Assembly (NCBI GenBank): GCA_017408325.1
Contig: JAFQUW010000176.1
Location: 1 to 16,946 of the forward strand
Direction of reading: 5' to 3'
From: Clostridia bacterium
GTDB taxonomy: Bacteria > Bacillota > Clostridia > Oscillospirales > SIG627
Length of the DNA stretch: 16,946 nt
Made by a program: the position numbers and the translations under genes. The first letter of the stretch is position 1; each line of letters opens with the position of its first letter. A model generated the notes under the pieces. That model worked only from the letters and a program-made list of their open reading frames with translations, ran no database searches and had not been told where the DNA came from. Of this stretch, positions 5,670 through 14,022 are shown piece by piece.

Positions 5670-6446
5670 GTGGCGACAGTTTTAGCGTTTGCAAACCAGA
5701 AAGGCGGCGTCGGAAAAACGACCTCTGCCATCAACGTTGCGGCCGCCCTCGGCTTGATGGGACGCCGCGTTTTGCTCGTGGATGCCGATCCGCAGGGCAA
5801 CTGCACCGGCGGTGTGGGACTGTCCAAGACCGACACCGCGACGCTCTACGACGTGCTCGTCGGCTCTCTTCCCCTGTCGGCCGTCGTGCGACAGACGCCC
5901 TTTGCCAACCTCTGGGCGGTTCCCGCCACGATGGATCTTGCCGGCGCGGAGTTGGAGATCGCCGCGCGCGATCACCGCGAAAGCCTGCTTTCTGCCGCGC
6001 TTTTGCCCGTATCAAGTGCCTTTGACTACGTCATCATCGACTGCCCCCCTTCCCTCGGACTCATCACCTTGAACGCGCTTGTTTGTGCGGATTTTGTGGT
6101 CGTGCCGATGCAGTGCGAATACTTCGCGCTGGAGGGGCTGAGTCAGCTTTCTTATACCATTCGCTCGGTCAAGCGGATGTACAACCCCCGTCTGGAGATC
6201 CTCGGCGTGATCCTGACGATGTTTGACGGGCGTCTCAACCTCTCCCATCAGGTGGCGCGCGAGATCCGCCGCCATTTCGAAGGAAAGGTCTTCAAAAACG
6301 CCGTTCCCCGTTCCGTGCGCCTCTCGGAGGCACCGAGCCACGGCAAGCCGATTTGTTACTACGACCGATACTCCAAGGGCGGCATCGCCTATCAGGAGAT
6401 CGCGCTGGAATTGACCCGACGACTGGAGAAAGGACCAAGAAGATGA
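5670..6446 (+). CDS. parA: Chromosome partition ATPase ParA/Soj
   Basis: This 258-residue protein is a Walker-type ParA ATPase. It binds the nucleoid non-specifically in its ATP dimer form and moves or regulates ParB-parS complexes; in Firmicutes Soj also modulates DnaA. Motifs are the deviant Walker A KGGVGKTT (11-18, with the signature Lys11), VDADPQGN (37-44), Walker B YVIIDCPPSLG (120-130) and PRSVRLSEAPSHGKPI (213-228). The length matches Soj (about 253). The start is GTG 5670, with AGGAG 6 bases before it; the frame stays open further upstream but only through parS and promoter sequence. Its stop overlaps the parB start (ATGA), so the two are translationally coupled. Confidence 0.96.
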   Translation: MATVLAFANQKGGVGKTTSAINVAAALGLMGRRVLLVDADPQGNCTGGVGLSKTDTATLYDVLVGSLPLSAVVRQTPFANLWAVPATMDLAGAELEIAARDHRESLLSAALLPVSSAFDYVIIDCPPSLGLITLNALVCADFVVVPMQCEYFALEGLSQLSYTIRSVKRMYNPRLEILGVILTMFDGRLNLSHQVAREIRRHFEGKVFKNAVPRSVRLSEAPSHGKPICYYDRYSKGGIAYQEIALELTRRLEKGPRR

Positions 6447-7309
6447 AGCAGACCGGACTCGGAAGGGGACTTGACGCCCTCTTTTCCGACAACTCGACCG
6501 ATCGCGGCGACCGCGTCACCCAGCTGTCCGCCGCCCTCATCCTCCCCGACGAGAACCAGAACCGCACCGTGTTTGAGAGCGAGCCTCTGGAGGATCTTGC
6601 CGCGTCCATCCGTGCCCATGGCATCCTGCAGCCCCTGCTCGTGCGCCCCGACAAAAACGGCACCTACCGCATCGTGGCCGGCGAGCGACGCTTCCGCGCC
6701 GGAAAAATGTGCGGAATGAAAACATTTCCTGTCATTATTCGTGACATGGACGTGTTGGAGGCCGCCGAGGTCGCACTCATTGAGAACCTGCAGCGCGAGA
6801 ACTTAAACCCGATCGACGAGGCGCGCGGATTTTTGCGTTTGACCTCGACCTTTGCACTCACGCAGGAGCAGGCGGCCGAGCGCGTCGGCAAGAGCCGCGC
6901 CGCCGTGGCAAACGCCCTGCGCCTGTTGAAACTTCCGCCGAAGATCCTCGCCCTGCTGGAGGACAACAGTCTGTCCGCCGGACACGCGCGTGCGCTTCTT
7001 TCGCTGCCGACGGACGACATGAAACTGCACCTTGCCGCGCGGATCCTCTCGGAAAAACTGTCCGTGCGTGACACCGAGCGCGAGGCGAAAAAGCTGACGG
7101 GCTCCGCCTCCGTCGCCGAAGACGCCGCATCGCGCGAGCATCGCAAGGGGCTGGAGGAACGACTGCGCCAGAGAACGGGATACCGCGTGCAGATCAGCCC
7201 GTCGAAGGATTCTTCGGGAGGGAAGATCAGCCTTTCTTACAAAAATACGAGCGAACTCGAGGAGATCATCACCGCGCTTGCCGGTGAGGACTTCCTCCTC
7301 GGCGAATAA
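6443..7309 (+). CDS. parB: Chromosome partition protein ParB/Spo0J
   Basis: This 288-residue protein is the CTP-dependent clamp that loads at parS and recruits SMC. Domains in order are an N-terminal GLGRGLDALF peptide (5-14, contact with ParA), the CTP-binding domain with GERRFRAGK (80-88) and ENLQRENLNPIDEA (114-127), the HTH TQEQAAERVGKSRAAVANALRLLKLP (140-165), LSAGHARALLSL (177-188), and a C-terminal dimerisation domain (about 235-288). All motifs are intact, in contrast to the Noc-like protein upstream. The start ATG 6443 overlaps the parA stop by four bases; upstream in-frame codons lie inside parA. Its target sites are the two parS sites just upstream of parA. Confidence 0.97.
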   Translation: MKQTGLGRGLDALFSDNSTDRGDRVTQLSAALILPDENQNRTVFESEPLEDLAASIRAHGILQPLLVRPDKNGTYRIVAGERRFRAGKMCGMKTFPVIIRDMDVLEAAEVALIENLQRENLNPIDEARGFLRLTSTFALTQEQAAERVGKSRAAVANALRLLKLPPKILALLEDNSLSAGHARALLSLPTDDMKLHLAARILSEKLSVRDTEREAKKLTGSASVAEDAASREHRKGLEERLRQRTGYRVQISPSKDSSGGKISLSYKNTSELEEIITALAGEDFLLGE

Positions 7310-7361
7310 AGACCCGAAAACGTCAAACCGACAGAAATTTTTGAAAAAAGAGGACAAGACC

Positions 7362-8636
7362 ATGCTGGACATCAAATTCATCAAGGAAAACACCGAATAC
7401 GTCAAAGAGAGACTATCCGCCCGCGGCGGCAATTTTGCCGACACCGTGGACGAAGTGCTTGCTCTGGATGCCCGCCGCAGAGAACTCATCGCGGACTCCG
7501 AAGCGAAAAAAGCGCAGCAGAACGCCGTTTCCAAGCAGGTTCCGATCTTAAAGAAAGAGGGAAAAGACCTTTCCGCGACCTTCGCTGAAATGAAGGAACT
7601 CGGCGCGGCGGTCAAGGCACTTGACGAAGAGCGTGGAAGTGTGGAAGTCCGTCTGCGCGAACTCATCCTCACCTTGCCGAACCTGCCGCACGATTCGCTG
7701 CCCGTCGGTCCCGACGATTCCGCAAACGTCGAGGTCAGCCGCTGGGGAACGCCCCGCGAATTTGACTTTGAGCCGAAGGCGCACTGGGATCTCGGCCGCG
7801 ATCTGGGCATCCTCGACCCCGAGGCCGCCGCGAAGGTCACGGGCGCGCGCTTCCATTTCTACAAGGGCCTCGGCGCACGTCTCGAGCGCGCCATCGTCAA
7901 CTTCTTCCTCGATCTGCACGCGCGTCAGGGTTATACGGAGATCCAGCCGCCCTTTATGGCAAACCGTGCGTCCATGACGGGCACCGGGCAACTTCCGAAG
8001 TTTGAAGATCAGGCCTTCAAGGTGGAGGGCACGGATTACTTCCTCATCCCGACCGCCGAAGTTCCCGTGACGAATATGCACCGCGAAGAGATCCTGGACG
8101 GCGCGCGTCTGCCGCTGTCCTACTGCGCGTACTCCGCCTGCTTCCGCGCGGAAGCGGGAAGCGCCGGCCGCGACACGCGCGGACTCATCCGTCAGCACCA
8201 GTTCAACAAGGTCGAGCTTGTGAAGTTCGTTGTTCCCGAGGAATCGATGAAGGAACTCGACCGCCTCACCCGTGACGCCGCCGAGTGCCTCGAACTGCTC
8301 GGTCTGCCGTACCGCGTGGTGATGCTCTCCACGGGCGACGTCGGCTTCTCCTCGGCGATCACCTACGACCTGGAGGTCTGGATGCCTTCCTACGGTCGTT
8401 ACGTGGAGATCTCCTCCTGCTCGAACTTCGTCGACTTCCAGGCGCGCCGCGCGGACATCCGCTTCAAGAACGACGCCGCGGACAAGACCCGTCACGTCCA
8501 CACCTTAAACGGAAGCGGACTCGCCGCCGGCCGCACCACCGCCGCCGTACTGGAGAACTTCCAGAACGCAGACGGCTCCGTCACCGTTCCCGAAGTGCTC
8601 CGTCCGTATCTCGGCGTGGACGTCATCGAAGCGTAA
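7362..8636 (+). CDS. serS: Seryl-tRNA synthetase
   Basis: A class II aminoacyl-tRNA synthetase of 424 residues, the usual bacterial length, that charges tRNA-Ser (and tRNA-Sec where present). The N-terminal coiled-coil arm that grips the tRNA spans about residues 25-100. The catalytic core has the serine-binding TAE (231-233), motif 2 FRAEAGSAGRDTRGLIRQHQF (261-281) and motif 3 NGSGLAAGRTTAAVLENFQ (383-401). The start ATG 7362 follows AAGAGGA by 7 bases. It lies 52 bases after parB, with no room for a T-box leader, so it is probably not controlled by tRNA-Ser charging here. serS next to parAB is a common arrangement in Clostridia. Confidence 0.97.
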   Translation: MLDIKFIKENTEYVKERLSARGGNFADTVDEVLALDARRRELIADSEAKKAQQNAVSKQVPILKKEGKDLSATFAEMKELGAAVKALDEERGSVEVRLRELILTLPNLPHDSLPVGPDDSANVEVSRWGTPREFDFEPKAHWDLGRDLGILDPEAAAKVTGARFHFYKGLGARLERAIVNFFLDLHARQGYTEIQPPFMANRASMTGTGQLPKFEDQAFKVEGTDYFLIPTAEVPVTNMHREEILDGARLPLSYCAYSACFRAEAGSAGRDTRGLIRQHQFNKVELVKFVVPEESMKELDRLTRDAAECLELLGLPYRVVMLSTGDVGFSSAITYDLEVWMPSYGRYVEISSCSNFVDFQARRADIRFKNDAADKTRHVHTLNGSGLAAGRTTAAVLENFQNADGSVTVPEVLRPYLGVDVIEA

Positions 8637-8638
8637 CG

Positions 8639-9109
8639 ATGTTTGAATCCTTTGACGCAAGATGGATCTTCGGCGCGTTTTTCCTCGCCGTTGCCATCTT
8701 TGCCTTCTATACTTACTACCACAAGACGGTACTCGGGCGTCTCGTCCGCGCGATCCTGAATAGCGGCGCGGAGAGTCCCGAGACGGCAAAGACCTTTGCG
8801 GAACTCGACCTTGTGCCGACCCCTGCGTACGAACGCGCACTCTTGGGCTCGGGCAGTCTTTCGCACATTGTCTCTTTTGTCGGAACGGTGCCGAAAAAAG
8901 CACGGATCTTAGGCCAGAGCAATCAGCAGGCGACCGAGACGCTTTGTGTGCTTGCGCTCTACGTGTCTCCCGAACGGCGCAGAAAGGCGCAGAGCATCTA
9001 TTCCGCCGAGCAGAGCATTGCCGCGCCGATCGCTGTGACGGCGGCCGCCTTGGTGCTGACCGTCGTGCTGGTCCTCTTGTTTCCGCAGATTTCCGCCCTG
9101 TTTTCCTAA
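8639..9109 (+). CDS. Hypothetical two-TM membrane protein downstream of serS
   Basis: I do not recognise a family for this 156-residue protein. It has a hydrophobic helix near the N-terminus (about 9-27), a central soluble part of about 100 residues containing SPETAKTFAELDLV (46-59) and a basic stretch SPERRRK (110-116), and a second membrane helix near the C-terminus (about 128-151). The central part is probably cytoplasmic. The ATG is two bases after the serS stop and no Shine-Dalgarno site precedes it, so translation is probably coupled to serS. It sits in the par-ftsK operon between two membrane or envelope genes, which gives no specific clue to function. Confidence 0.8.
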   Translation: MFESFDARWIFGAFFLAVAIFAFYTYYHKTVLGRLVRAILNSGAESPETAKTFAELDLVPTPAYERALLGSGSLSHIVSFVGTVPKKARILGQSNQQATETLCVLALYVSPERRRKAQSIYSAEQSIAAPIAVTAAALVLTVVLVLLFPQISALFS

Positions 9110-9139
9110 AAAGGCTCGGAAAACCGAAAGGAGAAAGTT

Positions 9140-10141
9140 ATGAAAAAGACCCGACAGACCCCGGAGAGTGAGGCGGCAAAAGCCGCGCGCGCCGAGGAAA
9201 AACAGCAGAAGAAGGCCGCGCGTGACGCGCGTGTCGGAGAAGAGCGCATCGAGCGCGAGGCGCGCGCGCGAAGCCGCCGCAGAGTGCGTCCGATCGTCGT
9301 GATCTTTGCCGTGGCGATGATACTGGTGATCGCGACGGTGCTCTATACCTATTTTTCCGTCGGCATCCGCTACCTCGTTTACGAGGGCGGCACGAAGTTT
9401 CTCGGCAGATGCGTGGGCGAATCTCCCATCGTCGGTACGGTCTATTACACGGACGGCAACACCGCTCAGTACGACGCGGAGACGAAGACGCTGACCTACC
9501 AGAACGGAGACTCCTACACGGGCGAACTCAAAGACTTTTTGCGCCACGGGAAGGGAAGACTCGTCACCAAACTCACCGGCGACGTCTACGAAGGCGAATT
9601 CGTCGAAAACGAACCGCACGGAAAAGGCAAGAACATCTTCGCAAACGGTGACGTCTACGAGGGTGATCTGGTGGACGGCCGCCGCGAAGGAGAGGGAACC
9701 TATACCTGGGCTTCCGGTGCGACCTACGTCGGAGAATTCAAAAACAACTTAAAACACGGCAACGGCTTCTACACCGCCGCCGACGGCGCGACCTACGAGG
9801 GCGAGTACGTCGAGGACTTGAAACACGGGGAAGGATTTTACCGTTTTGCCGGCGGCGACACGTATCGCGGCACCTACGTCCACGACGTGCGCACGGGCTA
9901 CGGGGAATACACCTGGGCAAACGGCGAGACCTACAAGGGCAATTTCGTGGCAAACAAGATCGACACCCGTAAAGTCGACGAGAACGGCGAATTCGTCATC
10001 TCTGAGGACGGCGCGTTCGTCCACGGAGACGAGGGCGTCTACACCTGGCCGTCCGAGGCGAACCCCGACGAGCCCAAGACCTTCACGGGCTATTTTGAAA
10101 ACAACACCGTGGCCACGGTGAAGGATGAAGCAAAAGCATAA
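9140..10141 (+). CDS. Membrane-anchored MORN-repeat protein
   Basis: The 333-residue protein starts with a very charged, probably coiled-coil segment (1-50, many Glu/Lys/Arg/Ala), then one membrane helix (51-72), then an extracytoplasmic part. Seven MORN-type repeats start at Tyr126, 150, 173, 196, 219, 242 and 265, the last six exactly 23 residues apart, with the pattern Y-x-G-x-[FYL]-V-x-x-x-x-x-H-G-x-G. An eighth, degenerate copy may lie near 315 (FTGYFEN). MORN repeats form an elongated beta-hairpin surface used for protein or lipid contacts. Bacterial members are poorly understood, so no function is assigned. AAGGAG lies 6 bases before the ATG. It is 30 bases after the preceding gene and 15 bases before proA, clearly within the operon. 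Confidence 0.92.
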   Translation: MKKTRQTPESEAAKAARAEEKQQKKAARDARVGEERIEREARARSRRRVRPIVVIFAVAMILVIATVLYTYFSVGIRYLVYEGGTKFLGRCVGESPIVGTVYYTDGNTAQYDAETKTLTYQNGDSYTGELKDFLRHGKGRLVTKLTGDVYEGEFVENEPHGKGKNIFANGDVYEGDLVDGRREGEGTYTWASGATYVGEFKNNLKHGNGFYTAADGATYEGEYVEDLKHGEGFYRFAGGDTYRGTYVHDVRTGYGEYTWANGETYKGNFVANKIDTRKVDENGEFVISEDGAFVHGDEGVYTWPSEANPDEPKTFTGYFENNTVATVKDEAKA

Positions 10142-10156
10142 GAAAAGAGAACTTTT

Positions 10157-11440
10157 ATGCAACAGACCCCCGAACTGATCCGAAGTGAACTGACTTCTCT
10201 CGCGCGTCGCGCGAGAGAAGCGTCTCTGTTTCTCTCCCGCCTGTCGGCAGGGGAGAAGAACGCCGCTTTGACGGCAATGGCAGGTGCCTTGCGCAAACAC
10301 ACCGCGGCGATCTTAAGTGAAAACACACGCGACCTTGCCGCAGGCAAAGAAAACGGACTGTCCGACGCCATGCTCGACCGCCTCGCGCTGAGCGAGGAGC
10401 GCATCGAGGCGATGGCGAAGGGCATCGAAAAACTCGTTGCATTGCCCGACCCGATCGGAAAGAGCGAGGGTTGGCAGCACGAAAACGGAATGAAGATCTC
10501 GCGCGTGCGCGTGCCGCTCGGCGTCATCGGCATCGTCTACGAGGCTCGCCCGAACGTCACGAGTGACGCGGCGGCACTCTGCTTCAAGAGTGCCAACGCC
10601 GTGGTGCTTCGCGGCGGAAAAGAGGCGCTCAATTCCAACGCCGCCATTGTCGCCACCCTGCGCGGTGCACTGAAGGAGCGCGCTCTGCCTGAGGACGCAG
10701 TCAGCCTCATTGAGTCGACCGACCGCGAATATACCAAGACACTTTTGACCTTAACGGGTGAGATCGACGCGGTCATTCCGCGCGGCGGCGCGGGACTCAT
10801 CCGCGCGGTGCGCGACCTCTCGCGTGTGCCCGTCATCGAGACGGGGGCGGGGAACTGCCACCTTTACGTGCATTCCGATGCCGACCTGTCGGTTGCCGAA
10901 GACGTGCTCGTCAACGCGAAGGTCTCCCGACCGAGCGTCTGCAACGCGGTGGAGCATCTTCTCGTCCACAAGGATGCGGCAAAGGCGTTTTTGCCCCGTG
11001 CGCTTTCCGCGATGAACGCATACGGCGTCACCGTGCGCGGCTGTGAAAAAACGCGTGCCGTTCTCCCCGAGATCGCGTCCGTCACCGAGGACGATTTCTC
11101 CACCGAATACAACGACCTCGTGCTGTCCGTCAAGGTGGTCGACTCGCTCGACGAGGCGACGCGCCACATCAACGCCTTCGGTACGCGCCATTCCGAGACG
11201 ATCATCACAAAGAGCCTTTTTGCCTCGGCGGAATTCGGCGCGAAGATCGACGCCGCCTGCATCTACACCAACGCCTCCTCGCGCTTCACCGACGGGGAAG
11301 AGTTCGGCTTCGGCGCGGAGATCGGCATCTCCACGCAGAAATTGCACGCGCGAGGCCCGATGGGCTTGAACGAACTGACCACCGTGAAGTATCTCATCAG
11401 CGGCGACGGGCAGACGCGCGGCACTCCGCCGAAGAAATAA
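10157..11440 (+). CDS. proA: Glutamate-5-semialdehyde dehydrogenase (gamma-glutamyl phosphate reductase)
   Basis: This 427-residue enzyme reduces gamma-glutamyl phosphate to glutamate semialdehyde with NADPH, the second step of proline synthesis. It is an aldehyde dehydrogenase-fold protein with IGIVYEARPNVTSDAAALC (124-142), VLRGGKEALNSN (150-161), VIPRGG (206-211), the catalytic cysteine in SRPSVCNAVE (257-266, Cys262) and FGFGAEIGISTQKLHARGPMG (383-403). The length is close to the family norm (about 415). proB, usually adjacent, is not in this window. The ATG at 10157 has only a weak purine-rich ribosome site (AAAAGAGA), so expression may be modest or coupled to the MORN gene 15 bases upstream. 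Why it lies in a partition/division operon is unclear. Confidence 0.96.
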   Translation: MQQTPELIRSELTSLARRAREASLFLSRLSAGEKNAALTAMAGALRKHTAAILSENTRDLAAGKENGLSDAMLDRLALSEERIEAMAKGIEKLVALPDPIGKSEGWQHENGMKISRVRVPLGVIGIVYEARPNVTSDAAALCFKSANAVVLRGGKEALNSNAAIVATLRGALKERALPEDAVSLIESTDREYTKTLLTLTGEIDAVIPRGGAGLIRAVRDLSRVPVIETGAGNCHLYVHSDADLSVAEDVLVNAKVSRPSVCNAVEHLLVHKDAAKAFLPRALSAMNAYGVTVRGCEKTRAVLPEIASVTEDDFSTEYNDLVLSVKVVDSLDEATRHINAFGTRHSETIITKSLFASAEFGAKIDAACIYTNASSRFTDGEEFGFGAEIGISTQKLHARGPMGLNELTTVKYLISGDGQTRGTPPKK

Positions 11441-11484
11441 ACTCCCTCAAACATACGACAATTTATCATTCCAAAGGATTCCAT

Positions 11485-14022
11485 ATGGCAGCTCGCAAAA
11501 CGACGAAGAAAACAACGAAAAACCAAAAGGAGACCGTCTCCGCAAAGCAGGCGAAGATGGTGAAGTCCATGCGCCGCGGCTCGCTCTGGGTCGCGTTCGT
11601 GCCGTGGCTTCTGGGTGCGGTCAGCGTCCTCTCGTTTATCTGTCTCTTGTTCCCCGACTCCACGGGCGTGCTCGGCCCGGCCGTTTCGGGCTTTTTGCGC
11701 GGACTCTTTTCCGTCGGCGCGTATCTGTTCCCCGTGCTTCTGCTGAATATTGCCATTTTCTGGAAACGCGACGAAGAGAGCGGCATTCGCACGCACAAGA
11801 TCGTGTTTTCCGTCTTGTTTTTGCTCTTTTTCTCCGTGTTCTGCGGAATTTTCGCCACCGACGAGCTCGTGGAGACCTTCGCTCCCGCGACGCTTTTTTC
11901 CGAAGGACAGGCACTGCACGGCGGCGGCCTTCTCGGCTCGCTTGTCGCAAACGCCCTGATCGCCTTTATGCAGCGTGCCGTAACGGGTGTATTTTGCGGA
12001 CTCATTCTGCTTCTGTCGGGCTGTTTCCTCCTCGGAAAGACGCCCGGAGAGCTGTTTTGTGCCCTGCGTGACAAGTGGCGCGAGAACCGCGAACGCGTGC
12101 GCGCCTATCAGGAGGAGGGCGAAGGGCAGGAAGGTGATTTTTACACCGAGACCGAAGAACTCGTCCCTGCGACCGAGGCTGTGCCCGATCCCAAGCATCG
12201 CCGCGGCAAGAAGCAGGTGATGGTCGACGAGGACGAGACCTTTGACCCGATGATCGAAGACAACGCGCCGGATGAGGAGGAACTGGATTTCCCCTTGAAC
12301 GACCGCGGGACCGACCCCGAATGTGAAGACATCACCGAACTCAATCCGCGCCGCGCCGCAACGCTCACGGGAGCGGTCGCTGAGGTGTTTGGAGAAGAAA
12401 AAGATCCCGACGTTCTGCGCCGTTTCGACGACGACGGGGACGAAGCCGACGGGGAGGATTCCGCCGAGGCCTTCGGTGCCGAGGTGGATCTCGCCGCGAA
12501 GAAGGCGGAGGTGAAGACGCCCGAAAAGAAGGCGCCGACCTACCGTTTTCCGCCTTTGTCTCTGCTCTCCGACGAGCGCGTGAGAAAGGCGGACAGCCTG
12601 CGCGAGTGCCGCGAGGTCGCGGACAAGCTCGTGAGAACGCTGGAGACCTTCCACGTCAATACGAGCCTCATCGGCATCTCGCAGGGTCCTACGGTCACCC
12701 GTTACGAACTGCAGCCCGAGGTCGGCGTGCGCGTCAAGACGATCGCCGGACTTTCGGAGGACATTGCCCTGCGCCTTGCCGCACGCGACGTGCGCATCGA
12801 TGCGCCGATCCCCGGCAGGGAAGCGGTCGGCATCGAGGTGCCGAACAAGACCGTCTCCAAGGTCGGCATCCGCGAGCTTTTAGAGGATGCCGCGTTCAAG
12901 AAAAGCGACAGTCCGCTCGTCGTCTGCCTCGGCATGGACGTCGCGGGCGAGCACGTCTTCTGTAACATTGCCAAGATGCCGCACCTTCTCATCGCCGGTG
13001 CGACGGGCAGCGGTAAGAGTGTGTGCATCAACGCGTTTTTGACGAGCATTCTCTATAAGGCGCGTCCCGACGAGGTGAAACTGATCCTCATCGACCCCAA
13101 GAGCGTGGAACTCACGGGTTACAACGGCATCGCGCATCTGCTCGTGCCGGTCGTCTGCGACTCGAAGAAGGCGGCAGGCGCACTCAATTGGGCAGTCAAC
13201 GAGATGGAACGCCGCTACGCGTCCATCAGTGAAAAGAACGTGCGAAACATTCAGGCGTACAACCAGATGGCGCGCGAAGAGGGCGAGGAGACGATGCCGC
13301 ACATCGTCATCGTCATCGACGAGCTTGCCGACCTGATGCTCGCCGCGCGCGACAGCGTGGAAACGGCGATCTGCCGCCTCGCGCAGAAGGCGCGTGCCGC
13401 CGGCATCCACCTCGTGCTCGGCACCCAGCGTCCGAGCGTCGACGTCATCACGGGTCTGATCAAATCGAACATCCCCAGCCGCATTGCCTTCACCGTGGCA
13501 AGCCAGATCGACAGCCGCACCATCCTCGACTCCGCCGGTGCGGAGCGACTTCTGGGCAACGGCGATATGCTTTACGCACCGATCGGCGCGACGAAGCCCG
13601 TGCGCGTGCAGGGCTCGTTTGTGTCCGAGGAGGAGGTGCGCGCCGTCGTGAGCTTCTTAAAGCAGTCGGGTGAGGCATCCTACAGCGAAGAAACGATGGC
13701 GGACATCGAAAAAGAAGCCGAAAAGTGCGACAAGAAGAAGGGCGCCGCCTCCGCTTCGGGCGAGGGCGCTTCCTCGCTTGCCGACCAGGACGGCGACGAT
13801 CTCTTTTTCAAGGCGGTCGAGCTGGCCCTGGACAACGGCGGCATTGCGACGAGCCTTCTTCAGCGCCGTCTTTCCGTGGGCTACGCCCGCGCCGCGCGTC
13901 TGATCGACGCGATGGAGGAGCGCGGCATCGTCGGCCCGCACAACGGAGCAAAGCCGCGTGAACTTCGCATCACGCGCGAAGAATATATGGAAATGAAGTC
14001 CAAAAGCGGAGACATCGGATGA
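11485..14022 (+). CDS. ftsK: DNA translocase FtsK/SpoIIIE family
   Basis: An 845-residue hexameric DNA pump that clears chromosome from the division septum, or moves it into the forespore. Four membrane helices (about 33-56, 69-93, 106-124, 163-185) are followed by a very acidic linker (about 208-345). The motor comes next, with Walker A GATGSGKS (505-512), Walker B VIVIDELADL (608-617) and LGTQRPSVDVITGLIKSNIPSRIAF (645-669). The C-terminal gamma domain, which reads polar DNA sequences, spans about 770-830. Size and layout fit SpoIIIE/FtsK of Firmicutes; sequence alone does not separate the vegetative from the sporulation role. AAAGGA lies 6 bases before the ATG. The stop overlaps the next start (ATGA). 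It ends the same apparent transcript that begins with parA-parB. Confidence 0.96.
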   Translation: MAARKTTKKTTKNQKETVSAKQAKMVKSMRRGSLWVAFVPWLLGAVSVLSFICLLFPDSTGVLGPAVSGFLRGLFSVGAYLFPVLLLNIAIFWKRDEESGIRTHKIVFSVLFLLFFSVFCGIFATDELVETFAPATLFSEGQALHGGGLLGSLVANALIAFMQRAVTGVFCGLILLLSGCFLLGKTPGELFCALRDKWRENRERVRAYQEEGEGQEGDFYTETEELVPATEAVPDPKHRRGKKQVMVDEDETFDPMIEDNAPDEEELDFPLNDRGTDPECEDITELNPRRAATLTGAVAEVFGEEKDPDVLRRFDDDGDEADGEDSAEAFGAEVDLAAKKAEVKTPEKKAPTYRFPPLSLLSDERVRKADSLRECREVADKLVRTLETFHVNTSLIGISQGPTVTRYELQPEVGVRVKTIAGLSEDIALRLAARDVRIDAPIPGREAVGIEVPNKTVSKVGIRELLEDAAFKKSDSPLVVCLGMDVAGEHVFCNIAKMPHLLIAGATGSGKSVCINAFLTSILYKARPDEVKLILIDPKSVELTGYNGIAHLLVPVVCDSKKAAGALNWAVNEMERRYASISEKNVRNIQAYNQMAREEGEETMPHIVIVIDELADLMLAARDSVETAICRLAQKARAAGIHLVLGTQRPSVDVITGLIKSNIPSRIAFTVASQIDSRTILDSAGAERLLGNGDMLYAPIGATKPVRVQGSFVSEEEVRAVVSFLKQSGEASYSEETMADIEKEAEKCDKKKGAASASGEGASSLADQDGDDLFFKAVELALDNGGIATSLLQRRLSVGYARAARLIDAMEERGIVGPHNGAKPRELRITREEYMEMKSKSGDIG

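Noticed and set aside
7310..7361. T-box leader upstream of serS
   Set aside because: Only 52 bases separate parB and serS, too short for a T-box, and no T-box sequence or terminator is present.
6803..7840. 345-residue minus-strand open frame
   Set aside because: Antisense to parB and serS, Arg/Ser-rich shadow frame without family features.
11263..12654. 463-residue minus-strand open frame
   Set aside because: Antisense to proA and ftsK, with His/Arg/Gly-rich composition and no ribosome site or motif.
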